Source: a virus
Direction: 5' to 3' (one strand)
IMG/VR virus record: IMGVR_UViG_3300037189_012564
Span: 1-32,177 of that record
DNA length: 32,177 nucleotides
Made by a program: the position numbers and the translations under genes
Shown here: positions 15,775-22,048 of the stretch, piece by piece
Layout: the number at the start of each line of letters is the position of its first letter
Position numbering within the stretch: position 1 is the first letter of the stretch
The notes under the pieces: model-generated
Database searches by the model: none
Seen by the model: only the letters and a program-made list of their open reading frames with translations
What the model was told of the DNA's origin: nothing

Positions 15775-16004
15775 AGGTCGAGACGGTCAGCGCGGATCTG
15801 TTCCCCATCGAAGGGCAGGCGCGCGTCGGTTCGCTGGCCATCGTGGCGCCGGCGGTCATCGAGGATGTCGCGTACATCGACGGGATGACCTGCCTCGGAT
15901 GTACGGGCACGTTCCAGGTCGGAGATGTGGTCATGCTCGTCCGCGACCGGAAGGGCGTCGCCTACATCCATGATCACGACATCCGAAGGGAGAGGATGGC
16001 ATGA
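15771..16004 (+). CDS. Unknown small protein with a CLGC motif
   Basis: The 77-residue product starts at the ATG at 15771 overlapping the previous stop. It is beta-rich (IVAPAVIEDVAYIDGMTCLG, then a strand around VVMLVRDRKGVAYIHDHD). One CxxC and a HDHD pair could bind a metal. I do not recognise a family. It overlaps the next gene by four bases. Confidence 0.6.
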   Translation: MKVETVSADLFPIEGQARVGSLAIVAPAVIEDVAYIDGMTCLGCTGTFQVGDVVMLVRDRKGVAYIHDHDIRRERMA

Positions 16005-16471
16005 AGCAGCTTCAGGCATTCCGAATGAAGCGGTCCCGCCAGACCGGCCACCGCCTTTACGATCAGTACGCGATCCTTGCTCACGATGAGCTCGTGGTCG
16101 CTGACTTCGTCAAGCAGTTTCAGCCGGTCAACATCTCCGCGACGCGGGCCAGGGCGAGCCGGGCGCATGGATGCGTCTTCTCTCATGGATCGGTCGTCGT
16201 CTGCCGAAACTCCGACCGGAGCCATCGCGAGGCTATCGCGAAGATCGACCCATCCGGCGAACTGTACGATCAAGACATCATCCTTGCGACGGGAGCGCGG
16301 TCACTCGCCGACATCCCGCTCGGCTACGAAGAGGACGAGGTCGGCTACATCACCGTTCGGATCTACCGAGACTGGGCCAAGTGCCTTCGCAAGCATCACG
16401 GGCACCTCTTTCCGAATGAAGCGGTCATGGCGCTCATCGACCGCTACTGCAAGGATGGAGTAAAGCTGTGA
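16001..16471 (+). CDS. Unknown protein of the replication block
   Basis: The 156-residue product starts at an ATG overlapping the previous stop. It is basic at the N-terminus (KRSRQTGHRLYDQY), with FSHGSVVVCRNSDRSHREAI in the middle and a C-terminal IYRDWAKCLRKHHGHLFPNE followed by MALIDRYCKDG. No family recognised. Tight overlaps with both neighbours show it belongs to the early operon. Confidence 0.6.
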   Translation: MKQLQAFRMKRSRQTGHRLYDQYAILAHDELVVADFVKQFQPVNISATRARASRAHGCVFSHGSVVVCRNSDRSHREAIAKIDPSGELYDQDIILATGARSLADIPLGYEEDEVGYITVRIYRDWAKCLRKHHGHLFPNEAVMALIDRYCKDGVKL

Positions 16472-16686
16472 GCCTGGCCGACGACATCCTCGCCTATCCC
16501 ACCCAATCTGCGATCCGCGAGGAACCGTGCGCCTGCGGCGGTGCTATCACGCTCGCCTGGCCGGCGACCGACGAGCAGCTCGCCCGAGCCGTCTGGCAGC
16601 ACATCAACCGGCCGCGCCACCTCGCCTGGCGCGAGCGCGAGGAACACCAGCCGAAGCGCGACGCCTACGAGGACCGCCTTCGGTAG
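16468..16686 (+). CDS. Unknown small protein with paired cysteines
   Basis: A GTG overlapping the previous stop (GTGA) begins a 72-residue protein. It contains PCACGG (residues 20-25) and a charged C-terminal helix (HLAWREREEHQPKRDAYEDR). It may be a half zinc ribbon. The stop is followed within five bases by an extended -10 box that begins a regulated leader. Confidence 0.6.
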   Translation: MSLADDILAYPTQSAIREEPCACGGAITLAWPATDEQLARAVWQHINRPRHLAWREREEHQPKRDAYEDRLR

Positions 16687-16687
16687 G

Positions 16688-16696
16688 TGCTATACT
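16688..16696 (+). promoter_or_regulatory. Extended -10 promoter
   Basis: TGCTATACT contains the TGn extension and a 5-of-6 match to TATAAT. No good -35 is visible, which extended -10 promoters can tolerate. Transcription would start near 16703, right at the first arm of the RNA-switch candidate. Confidence 0.55.
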
Positions 16697-16701
16697 GGTC
16701 C

Positions 16702-16782
16702 AGACGGTCAGATCGTCTAATCATGAGGCCCGCTGGTGATCTGACCACCTGCGGGCTTCTCCATTGGGGGTCAGATCCCTTG
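16702..16782 (+). promoter_or_regulatory. Candidate three-armed RNA switch (attenuator / start-site control)
   Basis: GGTCAGATC occurs twice (16706-16714 and 16769-16777), and its exact complement GATCTGACC lies between them (16738-16746). The middle arm can pair with either copy. It also overlaps a terminator-like hairpin (GCCCGC-T-GGTG at 16728-16738 with CACC-T-GCGGGC at 16746-16756, then TTCTCC). A further small stem AGACG/CGTCT (16702-16706/16714-16718) competes with the first arm. The last copy abuts GGGGG and the TTG start at 16780. Mutually exclusive folds of this kind are typical of attenuators or riboswitches. Ligand and function are unknown. Confidence 0.55.
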
Positions 16783-17124
16783 AAGTGCGAAACGTGCGGT
16801 AGGCTACCAATCCATTCCGACCCGGACGCTGCGCGGGAACTTTTGGCGCAGGTTCGCCTGGCGAGTCGCGAGCGGATGCACCGTACCGAGTCAGTCGTCT
16901 TCGGCGTCAATGAGGAAGCGCGGCTACAGATGGCGGCCTTTCTCGGCAAGATGCTTGAGCGTCCGCCGCTGTCGCGTCCAACGGCCGCGTACCAGGCCAT
17001 CGCCGATCTCATCTCCGCGGTGTGGTGGGACGTAGCCGATGCGACCCCGGACCCGCTCGACGCCAACTTGAGTCATCCTGCGCTCAACGAGCATCACCCA
17101 TGGGGATCGCGCGATGAAGGTTGA
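16780..17124 (+). CDS. Unknown protein with CxxC motif, behind the leader switch
   Basis: From the TTG at 16780, preceded by GGGGG, the product has 114 residues beginning MKCETCGRLPIHSDPDAARE. An in-frame ATG at 16723 would place the start inside the hairpin region and has no ribosome site, so TTG is preferred with moderate confidence. A CxxC near the N-terminus is followed by helices (ELLAQVRLASRERMHR, then an amphipathic helix around ARLQMAAFLGKMLER). No family recognised. It overlaps the helicase ATPase gene by 11 bases, so its leader could also control replication. Confidence 0.6.
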   Translation: MKCETCGRLPIHSDPDAARELLAQVRLASRERMHRTESVVFGVNEEARLQMAAFLGKMLERPPLSRPTAAYQAIADLISAVWWDVADATPDPLDANLSHPALNEHHPWGSRDEG

Positions 17125-18346
17125 GCGAGTCGGTCTTGGCTATCGGGCGGACATCGTCGAGGAAGGCATCGCCATCGGTATCGACCGTCTTACCGAGGCG
17201 CGTGGCGAGATGACCGGCGAGGTGACCGTTCAGCGGGCGCCCGAAGGTCACATCATGCGCTCGCGGCTCAACCTGACGTCGAGCTCCGCGCGCAAGCAGG
17301 CGGCGAACTTCTGCCGCGAGCGTTCCCCGGGAGCGGATTGGATCGAGCTGTTCGAGCGGTTCGCGGTCGGCGTTCTCGACCAGGAGCGCGATGGAGCGCC
17401 GGCGCGGCTTATCGGCGACCTTCCGTTGCGGCCGGGTATCGACTGGTTGCTTGAGCCGATCCTCATTCGCGGCACGGCGACGATGCTGTACGGCGAGGGT
17501 GGGGTCGGCAAGTCCACGATGACAGCCGCTATCGCGCTATCGGTGGCCTGCGGCCGGAGCATCATGGATGGTTGGTCGGTGAAGTCGCAGACGCCGGTGC
17601 TCGTCATCGACTGGGAGTCCGATAGCGACGACTGGAACGACCTGTTTCAGCTCCTGCGTGCCGGGATGGGTTATGAGCCGCCCGCGGTCCACTACATGGA
17701 AGGGAAAGGGTCGCTTCCTGGGATGATCCATAGAGTCGCTCGCGAGATCGACCGGACGGGCGCAGGCTTGGTCATCATTGATAGCGTGGGCCTTGCGACG
17801 CCCGCTAGTCGTGAGGGAAGCGACGCGAACGATAGCGCTTTGCGGCTGTTCGCCGCGCTTCGTACGCTCGGCGTGACATCGCTGCTCATCGATCACGTCA
17901 GCAAGGCGCAGGTCGCCAGCGACTCGTCTGCGCAGGGACCGTACGGTTCGGTGTACAAGACGAACAGCGCACGAAGCGTGTATGAGCTCCGCGCTGGGCC
18001 GGAGACCGAAGACGGTGCGCGAACGATCATCATGCACCATCGCAAGGCGAACAGGACGCGACGGCAGGAGCCGGTGGCGATCCGTGTGACGCGTGACGAC
18101 CGCCACATCCACCTCGAGCGTACCGAGATGCCCGCGACGACGCCGGCCATCGGACGCGAGACGGATAGGGCGTCGGATCGTGTCCTTGCTGCCTTCGAGG
18201 CTGGTAGGCCGATGAGCCGGAAGGAGCTTGCCGAGGCATCCGGTGTAAGCCCTAGCCAGGTCGGCGTTTATCTCAGCCGGGAACTTTCAGGAAAGGTCGT
18301 CCGGGTCGGTGGAGAGGGTCGCGAGGCCCTCTACGAGCGTCTGTAA
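17114..18346 (+). CDS. RepA-like replicative helicase/ATPase (AAA_25 type)
   Basis: This 410-residue protein carries Walker A GEGGVGKST (127-135), Walker B LVIID (219-223), and a sensor-like SLLIDHVSK (256-264), the RecA-core layout of RepA-like hexameric helicases and AAA_25 ATPases found in phages and plasmids. The N-terminal 100 residues are a separate domain. The C-terminal 55 form a winged helix (RPMSRKELAEASGVSPSQVG). It is probably the replication initiator or helicase loader. Its stop codon lies within the first palindrome of the TGTTACAG cluster, the candidate origin. Confidence 0.86.
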   Translation: MKVERVGLGYRADIVEEGIAIGIDRLTEARGEMTGEVTVQRAPEGHIMRSRLNLTSSSARKQAANFCRERSPGADWIELFERFAVGVLDQERDGAPARLIGDLPLRPGIDWLLEPILIRGTATMLYGEGGVGKSTMTAAIALSVACGRSIMDGWSVKSQTPVLVIDWESDSDDWNDLFQLLRAGMGYEPPAVHYMEGKGSLPGMIHRVAREIDRTGAGLVIIDSVGLATPASREGSDANDSALRLFAALRTLGVTSLLIDHVSKAQVASDSSAQGPYGSVYKTNSARSVYELRAGPETEDGARTIIMHHRKANRTRRQEPVAIRVTRDDRHIHLERTEMPATTPAIGRETDRASDRVLAAFEAGRPMSRKELAEASGVSPSQVGVYLSRELSGKVVRVGGEGREALYERL

Positions 18347-18478
18347 CAAGTTGTTACAGATGGCTGTTACAGATGCGAAGGGTGTGTGTAACAACACACT
18401 CCCCCTACGGGGGAGGGTGTGTGTTGTTACAGCCACCCTGAGGCCTACGGAGGAGATCGTGCGGAAGTCTTGTTACAG
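18341..18478. other. TGTTACAG repeat cluster, candidate replication origin
   Basis: TGTTACAG occurs four times exactly on the + strand (18352, 18365, 18425, 18471) and once inverted (CTGTAACA at 18341), with a near copy inverted at 18386. Two copies form the perfect palindrome CTGTAACAAGTTGTTACAG (18341-18359). Two others form the arms of a large hairpin: 13 bp (18387-18399 with 18419-18431) around an inner CTCCCCC-TAC-GGGGGAG. The cluster directly follows the RepA-like ATPase gene. Repeats of this kind are typical of iterons or operator arrays. Origin function is inferred. Confidence 0.65.
18387..18431. repeat. Long interrupted inverted repeat within the origin candidate
   Basis: The arms TGTAACAACACAC (18387-18399) and GTGTGTTGTTACA (18419-18431) are exact complements. 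The inner CTCCCCC (18399-18405) and GGGGGAG (18409-18415) make a second stem with loop TAC, separated on one side by a short bulge. The cruciform or hairpin could be an initiation or priming structure, or a terminator for the ATPase transcript, although no T-run follows. Confidence 0.8.
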
Positions 18479-18569
18479 TTCCGGCCATGCCTGGCGGCTC
18501 CGTCATCGAGACGCACTCGACGGGTGTGTCTACTGGTTGCTCTGTCTTCGATGTGGTGACGTTCGATGA
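18459..18569 (+). CDS. Tiny zinc-ribbon-like protein
   Basis: A GTG at 18459 with GGAGGAG three bases upstream begins a 36-residue protein: VRKSCYSSGHAWRLRH, then GCVYWLLCLRCGDVR. The CxxxGHxW start and the C-terminal LRCGD match the tiny zinc-ribbon proteins common in phages of high-GC bacteria. It overlaps the next gene (ATGA). The last TGTTACAG repeat lies inside its coding sequence. An upstream in-frame reading from 18309 runs through the palindromes and is less credible. Confidence 0.62.
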   Translation: MRKSCYSSGHAWRLRHRDALDGCVYWLLCLRCGDVR

Positions 18570-18736
18570 AGCGACAGACCGCCCACACCGTCTACCTCTA
18601 CGAAGACGAGGCGAAGATCGCGGAGCAGCTTCGCGACGAGGGGAACTACGTCAGCGTCGGTTATTGCATCGAAGACATCGTCCGCGACCATCTGCGGCGA
18701 GAGAAGGCACGGCTTGACGCCGAGGATGGAAAGTGA
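18566..18736 (+). CDS. Small possible ribbon-helix-helix protein
   Basis: The 56-residue product starts at the ATG at 18566 overlapping the zinc-ribbon gene's stop. HTVYLYEDEAKIAEQLRDEG, then NYVSVGYCIEDIVRDHLRRE, has one short strand and two helices, like ribbon-helix-helix regulators, but the match is weak. It overlaps the next gene (GTGA). It may act on the nearby repeat cluster; that is speculation. Confidence 0.55.
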   Translation: MKRQTAHTVYLYEDEAKIAEQLRDEGNYVSVGYCIEDIVRDHLRREKARLDAEDGK

Positions 18737-19113
18737 CCGACGAGCGCAGGGCACGCGGCCGGAAGGCGCGAGCCAGGGGGAACGCCTACGAGCGGTCGGT
18801 CGCCGAGCGGCTCGGCGCACGGCGCGTAGGGCAGTACGGGGGGAAGGCGGATGTCGAGTCCGAGTGGATCGCGGTGCAATGCAAGACGGGCAAGTCATAC
18901 CCGGAACGGCTCGACGGCTGGCTCCGTAGCATCCCGTTCCGTGCCGGCCAGCTTCGCGCCGTCGTCGTGAGCGACTCGCCCGGGCCGGGACACCGCCGCC
19001 GCGAGCTCATCGTGCTGGATCTCGGCGACTTCATCGACTGGTACGGCCAGCCGCAGGAAGGCGACGAAGAGTGGTCGCCCTGGGTCGGCGATAGAAAGCG
19101 GGAGCAGCGATGA
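18733..19113 (+). CDS. Holliday-junction-resolvase-like PD-(D/E)XK nuclease
   Basis: A GTG overlapping the previous stop gives 126 residues. The basic N-terminus (RRARGRKARARGNAYERSVA) with the conserved ERSVAERLG helix, then YGGKADVESEWIAVQCKTG, follows the E...D...(E/Q)xK pattern of small Hjc-like and phage resolvase nucleases. Here the usual ExK is QxK (AVQCK), a variant also accepted in this superfamily. It probably cuts branched replication or recombination intermediates before packaging. Confidence 0.72.
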   Translation: MTDERRARGRKARARGNAYERSVAERLGARRVGQYGGKADVESEWIAVQCKTGKSYPERLDGWLRSIPFRAGQLRAVVVSDSPGPGHRRRELIVLDLGDFIDWYGQPQEGDEEWSPWVGDRKREQR

Positions 19114-19610
19114 CCCCGAAGCAATGGGCGGACCGGATGCGCCGGACCGCGTGGTCGCAGGGCTGGACGCTAGAGAAGCTCGCCGACGAAGTCCCGATGG
19201 CCCGCAGCGCCATCTACCGCTACGGCAAGGGCGACCGGATGCCGACCATCCAGACCGCCGAGGCAATCGCGCGCATCCTGGACGCGCCGTACCTCGCCGA
19301 GGAAGTCGTCAATTGGCGGCAGAAGCAATGCATCGTCTGCGGCGCCACCTACGTCGACAAGGGCACCAACCATGCGGCCCGCTTCTGCGGCGTCCCGTGC
19401 AGCCGCACCTATCGGTCACGCATTGATCGCGCCATGCTCACCGAGTCCAACGCGCACGCTGCCATCATCGCGAAGCGTCGACTCAAGAAGTACAGCCTCG
19501 CGGTCGTGGCCTTCTGCCGGGCGTGCGAGCCGGAAGGCATGTGCCGCACCCAGGCGTGCGAGCTGCGGAAGGTCAGTCCGCTTCCGCTGGTCGTCCGGAA
19601 GGTCGGGTAG
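19110..19610 (+). CDS. XRE-type HTH protein with two zinc clusters
   Basis: The 166-residue product starts at an ATG overlapping the resolvase gene's stop. Residues 10-60 form an XRE-like HTH (GWTLEKLADEVPMARSAIYR, then YGKGDRMPTIQTAEAIARIL). A first zinc site follows (CIVCGATYVDKG, then RFCGVPCSRTYRSR; C-x2-C...C-x3-C), and a second at the C-terminus (FCRACEPEGMCRTQACELR). This is likely a transcription regulator or DNA-binding replication factor. I see no matching divergent repressor gene, so lysogeny control is unlikely. Confidence 0.75.
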   Translation: MTPKQWADRMRRTAWSQGWTLEKLADEVPMARSAIYRYGKGDRMPTIQTAEAIARILDAPYLAEEVVNWRQKQCIVCGATYVDKGTNHAARFCGVPCSRTYRSRIDRAMLTESNAHAAIIAKRRLKKYSLAVVAFCRACEPEGMCRTQACELRKVSPLPLVVRKVG

Positions 19611-19621
19611 CGCGACGGGCG

Positions 19622-19627
19622 TATCAT
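19622..19627 (+). promoter_or_regulatory. -10-like box
   Basis: TATCAT lies in the 40-base gap before the small gene at 19651. No good -35 is seen, so this is a weak promoter candidate. A GAGGTG ribosome site follows at 19642-19647. Confidence 0.25.
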
Positions 19628-19650
19628 CGTCCGGCACGCTTGAGGTGACC

Positions 19651-19842
19651 ATGCCGGACCCGCGAAACGCGCAGGAGCTCGCCACGGTCGCGGATCGTGT
19701 GGCCGATAGCGAGGTGACATGGCGTCCAGCCGTCGCAGGGCAGGAACCGATGGCCCGAGTGAGACGGCGCGCCTACAGGGAGGGGAAGCCCGTATGGGAA
19801 TGCTGGATCGACGGCAGGTGGCTACCGTGCCCTGCCCGATGA
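19651..19842 (+). CDS. Unknown small Trp-rich protein
   Basis: From the ATG at 19651, with GAGGTG upstream, the product has 63 residues. A helix (NAQELATVADRVADSEVTW) is followed by a compact beta region, ARVRRRAYREGKPVWECWID then GRWLPCPAR. The C-terminal part looks like a small substrate- or nucleic-acid-binding beta fold. Function unknown. Confidence 0.55.
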   Translation: MPDPRNAQELATVADRVADSEVTWRPAVAGQEPMARVRRRAYREGKPVWECWIDGRWLPCPAR

Positions 19843-19964
19843 TGTGGGCGGTCGGCCCGTTCCGCGAGCGCGGCACGACCGAGCGCGCGACCCGCGAGGA
19901 TTGCCCGGTCTGCGGCACGGCCGGCGTCGCGTCGACCGACAACGTGACCCGGTGGCACCCGTGA
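19839..19964 (+). CDS. Tiny zinc-binding-like protein
   Basis: An ATG overlapping the previous stop gives 41 residues: MMWAVGPFRERGTTERATRE, then DCPVCGTAGVASTDNVTRWH. The single CPVCG and a C-terminal His suggest a half zinc ribbon. An alternative start at 19794 with GGGAGGGG upstream would add 15 residues but overlap the previous gene by 49 bases. It overlaps the next gene's GTG start. Confidence 0.5.
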   Translation: MMWAVGPFRERGTTERATREDCPVCGTAGVASTDNVTRWHP

Positions 19965-20614
19965 GGTCATTTCAGCTGATAGCCAACGTCATCGGGGGCG
20001 TCATCGCCGCCGCGATGCTCTGGCCCGCGACCGCTGCGGCGCCGGCGACCGCCGCGGCCGGATGCCAGCCTGGAGCGCATAGCCGCCACCGCCCGCCCGC
20101 CATGATCCGCGTCTGGGTGCCTCATCTCCACAAGGTATGGCGCCCGACCCTGCGCGAATACACGCTCCGCGTCATGTCGGCCGGCGCCGCCCCGGCCTAC
20201 CTCCCCGATGCGTCGCTTCGGGTGATGGCCCTCGTCGTGAGCCAATACGCCTGGTACGAGGCGCTCCACCCGAGCGAAGACAAGCGATCCCCGCGGGCAG
20301 GATGCTGGGACATCAAGAACGGCGGCGCCGAAGGCCAGTACGTCTGGCCTTACTCCGGTTTGCGGCCATACACGAAGCGCCAGGAAGCCGCAGTCGACGA
20401 CGTCCTGGGCTGGACGCTATGGAAGCCCCGCGATGGACGTCATTGGTTCTTCCGGCCTGGCTGGCGCGACGGCTACGGCGGCCGATGCGGCACCGCCATC
20501 GACCGATGGCACATCCCCGAGGATGAGGTGACCGACTGCGCCAAACGCGGCTGGTCATGGCAACGGATCGTCCGCGCGTATCTCGGCCCGGTCAAGCTTG
20601 AGGCGCCGCGATGA
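19961..20614 (+). CDS. Secreted SpoIID-like protein
   Basis: The GTG at 19961 overlaps the previous stop; the product has 217 residues. The N-terminus is a signal peptide (hydrophobic 5-23, Ala-rich 24-33, possibly cut near ATAAA). The rest resembles the SpoIID/LytB fold: TLREYTLRVMS (63-73), DASLRVMALVVSQYAWYEAL (83-102), QYVWP (126-130), RPGWRDGYGG (165-174), and a final CAKRGWSWQRIVRAYLGP. SpoIID proteins are lytic transglycosylases that cut peptidoglycan glycan strands. The acidic residue expected shortly after the REYTLRVM segment is not obvious here (it reads SAGAAPAY), so activity is uncertain. It may assist lysis or bind cell wall. Confidence 0.6.
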   Translation: MRSFQLIANVIGGVIAAAMLWPATAAAPATAAAGCQPGAHSRHRPPAMIRVWVPHLHKVWRPTLREYTLRVMSAGAAPAYLPDASLRVMALVVSQYAWYEALHPSEDKRSPRAGCWDIKNGGAEGQYVWPYSGLRPYTKRQEAAVDDVLGWTLWKPRDGRHWFFRPGWRDGYGGRCGTAIDRWHIPEDEVTDCAKRGWSWQRIVRAYLGPVKLEAPR

Positions 20615-20847
20615 GCTTTATGACACGGGCGCAGGATGCCCAGCGCGGACGCAAGGGCGGGCAATGCACCGCTGGCCAGGCGCTCGACTCCTTCCTCCCC
20701 GACTACCGCGCACAAGTCACGGCCGCGCTCGCGGACCTCACCATCTACTCGTCGGTCATCGCTTCCATCCTCGCGGAAGATGGTTATGAGATCGCCGCGG
20801 AGACCCTCAACCGGCACCGTCGCGGCCGGTGTAAGTGCGATCGATGA
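20611..20847 (+). CDS. Small HTH-like protein
   Basis: This 78-residue protein overlaps the previous stop (ATGA). The C-terminal half, SSVIASILAEDGYEIAAETL followed by NRHRRGRCKC, is the pattern of small phage HTH proteins that end in an HRRGxCxC basic tail, in which the recognition helix precedes the arginines. It may be a DNA-binding regulator acting with the metallophosphoesterase downstream, whose gene it overlaps. Confidence 0.65.
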   Translation: MSFMTRAQDAQRGRKGGQCTAGQALDSFLPDYRAQVTAALADLTIYSSVIASILAEDGYEIAAETLNRHRRGRCKCDR

Positions 20848-21872
20848 GCAACCTCGACGACCGCGTCCGCGACGAGCAGCGAGCCGCCGAGCTTCGGCAG
20901 TCGCTCGACCGGACGCTCCGCCAGCTCGAGCGCGCCAAGGTCAGCCGAGACGATCTCGTCGACGCGGTCTACCGCGCTGCCAGGGATGCCGCCGCGGTCA
21001 TCGACGTCCCTCCCGTCAAGCCGCCGAAGCCGCGCAAGACGGCGGATGAGAAGCCGCAGACCGCCATCCTCATCGCCGCCGATTGGCAGCTTGGGAAGGT
21101 CACGCCCGACTACGACAGCGAGACCGCCGCGGCCCGCGTCAGCGCCTACGGCAGGAAGTGCGCCGAGATCATCGCGGGCCAGCCGCATCCGGTGAGCGAC
21201 GCCCGGCTCCTGGTCGTCGGCGACCTTGTCGAAGGCGAACTTATCTTCCCGTCGCAGTCACACCGCATCGATGCGAGCCTTTACCGGCAGGTCTTCGAGG
21301 TGGCCCAACTGCTCGCGGAGCTCGTCCGCACGATCCTTACGGTCGTCGAGCGCGTCAAGGTCACGAGCGTCATCGGAAATCATGGCGCGATAGGCGGCCC
21401 GGTCCGCCAGCAATCGCACCCCGAGACCAACGCCGACGCCATGGCTTACAACGTGGCGAGGCTCCTCCTGCGCGACGAGCCGCGCGTCGAATGGCCCGAG
21501 CCGGTGACGGCCGGCGAGCGCCACTGGTTCGCCACCGATGAGGTCCGCGGTCGCACTTGGTTCATCTTCCACGGCGACCAGATCAAGTCGGCGTCCTTCG
21601 GCATCCCGTGGTACGGCTACCACAAGCGCCTGCTCGGCTGGGCCACCAGCGTCGCGCCGTTCCACTACTCCGCGTCCGGCCATTGGCATACCGCGGTCCG
21701 CATGCAGGTCAACGCCATCACCCATTGGGGCGCCGGGTCGACCGAGTCCGCGAACACCTACGCGCAGGAATGGCTGGCTAGCGGCGGGCAGGAACCGAGC
21801 CAATGGCTCCTCTTCCAGGGCGACGATGGCGTCACCAGCGAATGGTTGATCCGAGTGCGCGAAACCGCTTGA
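20844..21872 (+). CDS. Calcineurin-like metallophosphoesterase
   Basis: An ATG overlapping the HTH gene's stop gives 342 residues. The metal-binding motifs are in order: AADWQLGK (78-85; DxQ in place of the usual DxH), VVGDLVEG (124-131), VIGNHG (176-181), FHGD (242-245), and SGHWHT (278-283). A charged coiled N-terminus (about 1-50) precedes the enzyme domain. Phage enzymes of this group may be DNA nucleases or phosphatases; substrate unknown. It is followed by two tandem terminators. Confidence 0.85.
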   Translation: MSNLDDRVRDEQRAAELRQSLDRTLRQLERAKVSRDDLVDAVYRAARDAAAVIDVPPVKPPKPRKTADEKPQTAILIAADWQLGKVTPDYDSETAAARVSAYGRKCAEIIAGQPHPVSDARLLVVGDLVEGELIFPSQSHRIDASLYRQVFEVAQLLAELVRTILTVVERVKVTSVIGNHGAIGGPVRQQSHPETNADAMAYNVARLLLRDEPRVEWPEPVTAGERHWFATDEVRGRTWFIFHGDQIKSASFGIPWYGYHKRLLGWATSVAPFHYSASGHWHTAVRMQVNAITHWGAGSTESANTYAQEWLASGGQEPSQWLLFQGDDGVTSEWLIRVRETA

Positions 21873-21903
21873 CAATCTGCGCGGGCGCGTCATGCCGATG
21901 CGG

Positions 21904-21909
21904 TAAACT
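21904..21909 (+). promoter_or_regulatory. -10-like box before tandem terminators
   Basis: TAAACT lies 16 bases before the first terminator stem. A TTGACA at 21869-21874 is too far (29 bases) to serve it. Promoter activity is doubtful. It is another case of the box-plus-hairpin arrangement. Confidence 0.25.
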
Positions 21910-21924
21910 AGTCCGGCCCCACTC

Positions 21925-21955
21925 AGACCCCGGCAGCGATGCCGGGGTCTTTCCC
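21925..21955 (+). terminator. Rho-independent terminator, first of two
   Basis: AGACCCCGGCA (21925-21935), loop GCGA, then TGCCGGGGTCT (21940-21950) form a perfect 11-bp stem with a GNRA loop followed by TTCCC. It ends the early transcript after the metallophosphoesterase. Confidence 0.85.
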
Positions 21956-22002
21956 TGTCCGCTAGACTTGACGCATGACAGTCACGGTCTGTCTCGGCGC
22001 GT

Positions 22003-22046
22003 CGCGGCGGATGGGGTCCCCTTACCCATCCGCGCCGCGTCTTTCC
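22003..22046 (+). terminator. Second tandem hairpin terminator
   Basis: CGGATGGG (22008-22015) pairs with CCCATCCG (22025-22032), extended by CGCGG (22003-22007) with CCGCG (22035-22039) across a two-base bulge, then TCTTTCCC. Its tail shares the 12-mer GTCTTTCCCTGT with the first terminator (21947-21958 and 22039-22050). It stands directly before the GTG of the lysis-region gene and could also modulate that start. Confidence 0.7.
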
Positions 22047-22048
22047 CT

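Noticed and set aside
18341-18478. A CRISPR-like or tRNA-like element in the repeat cluster
   Set aside because: Repeats are 8-9 bases with irregular spacing and both orientations, unlike CRISPR. No cloverleaf with TTCRA arm is present.
19110-19610. XRE-type gene as a lysogeny repressor
   Set aside because: It lies within the co-directional early operon without a divergent promoter or Cro-like partner, and has two zinc clusters unlike typical phage repressors.
21869-21874. TTGACA as a -35 for TAAACT at 21904
   Set aside because: The spacing of 29 bases is far too long and no other -10 fits at 16-18 bases.
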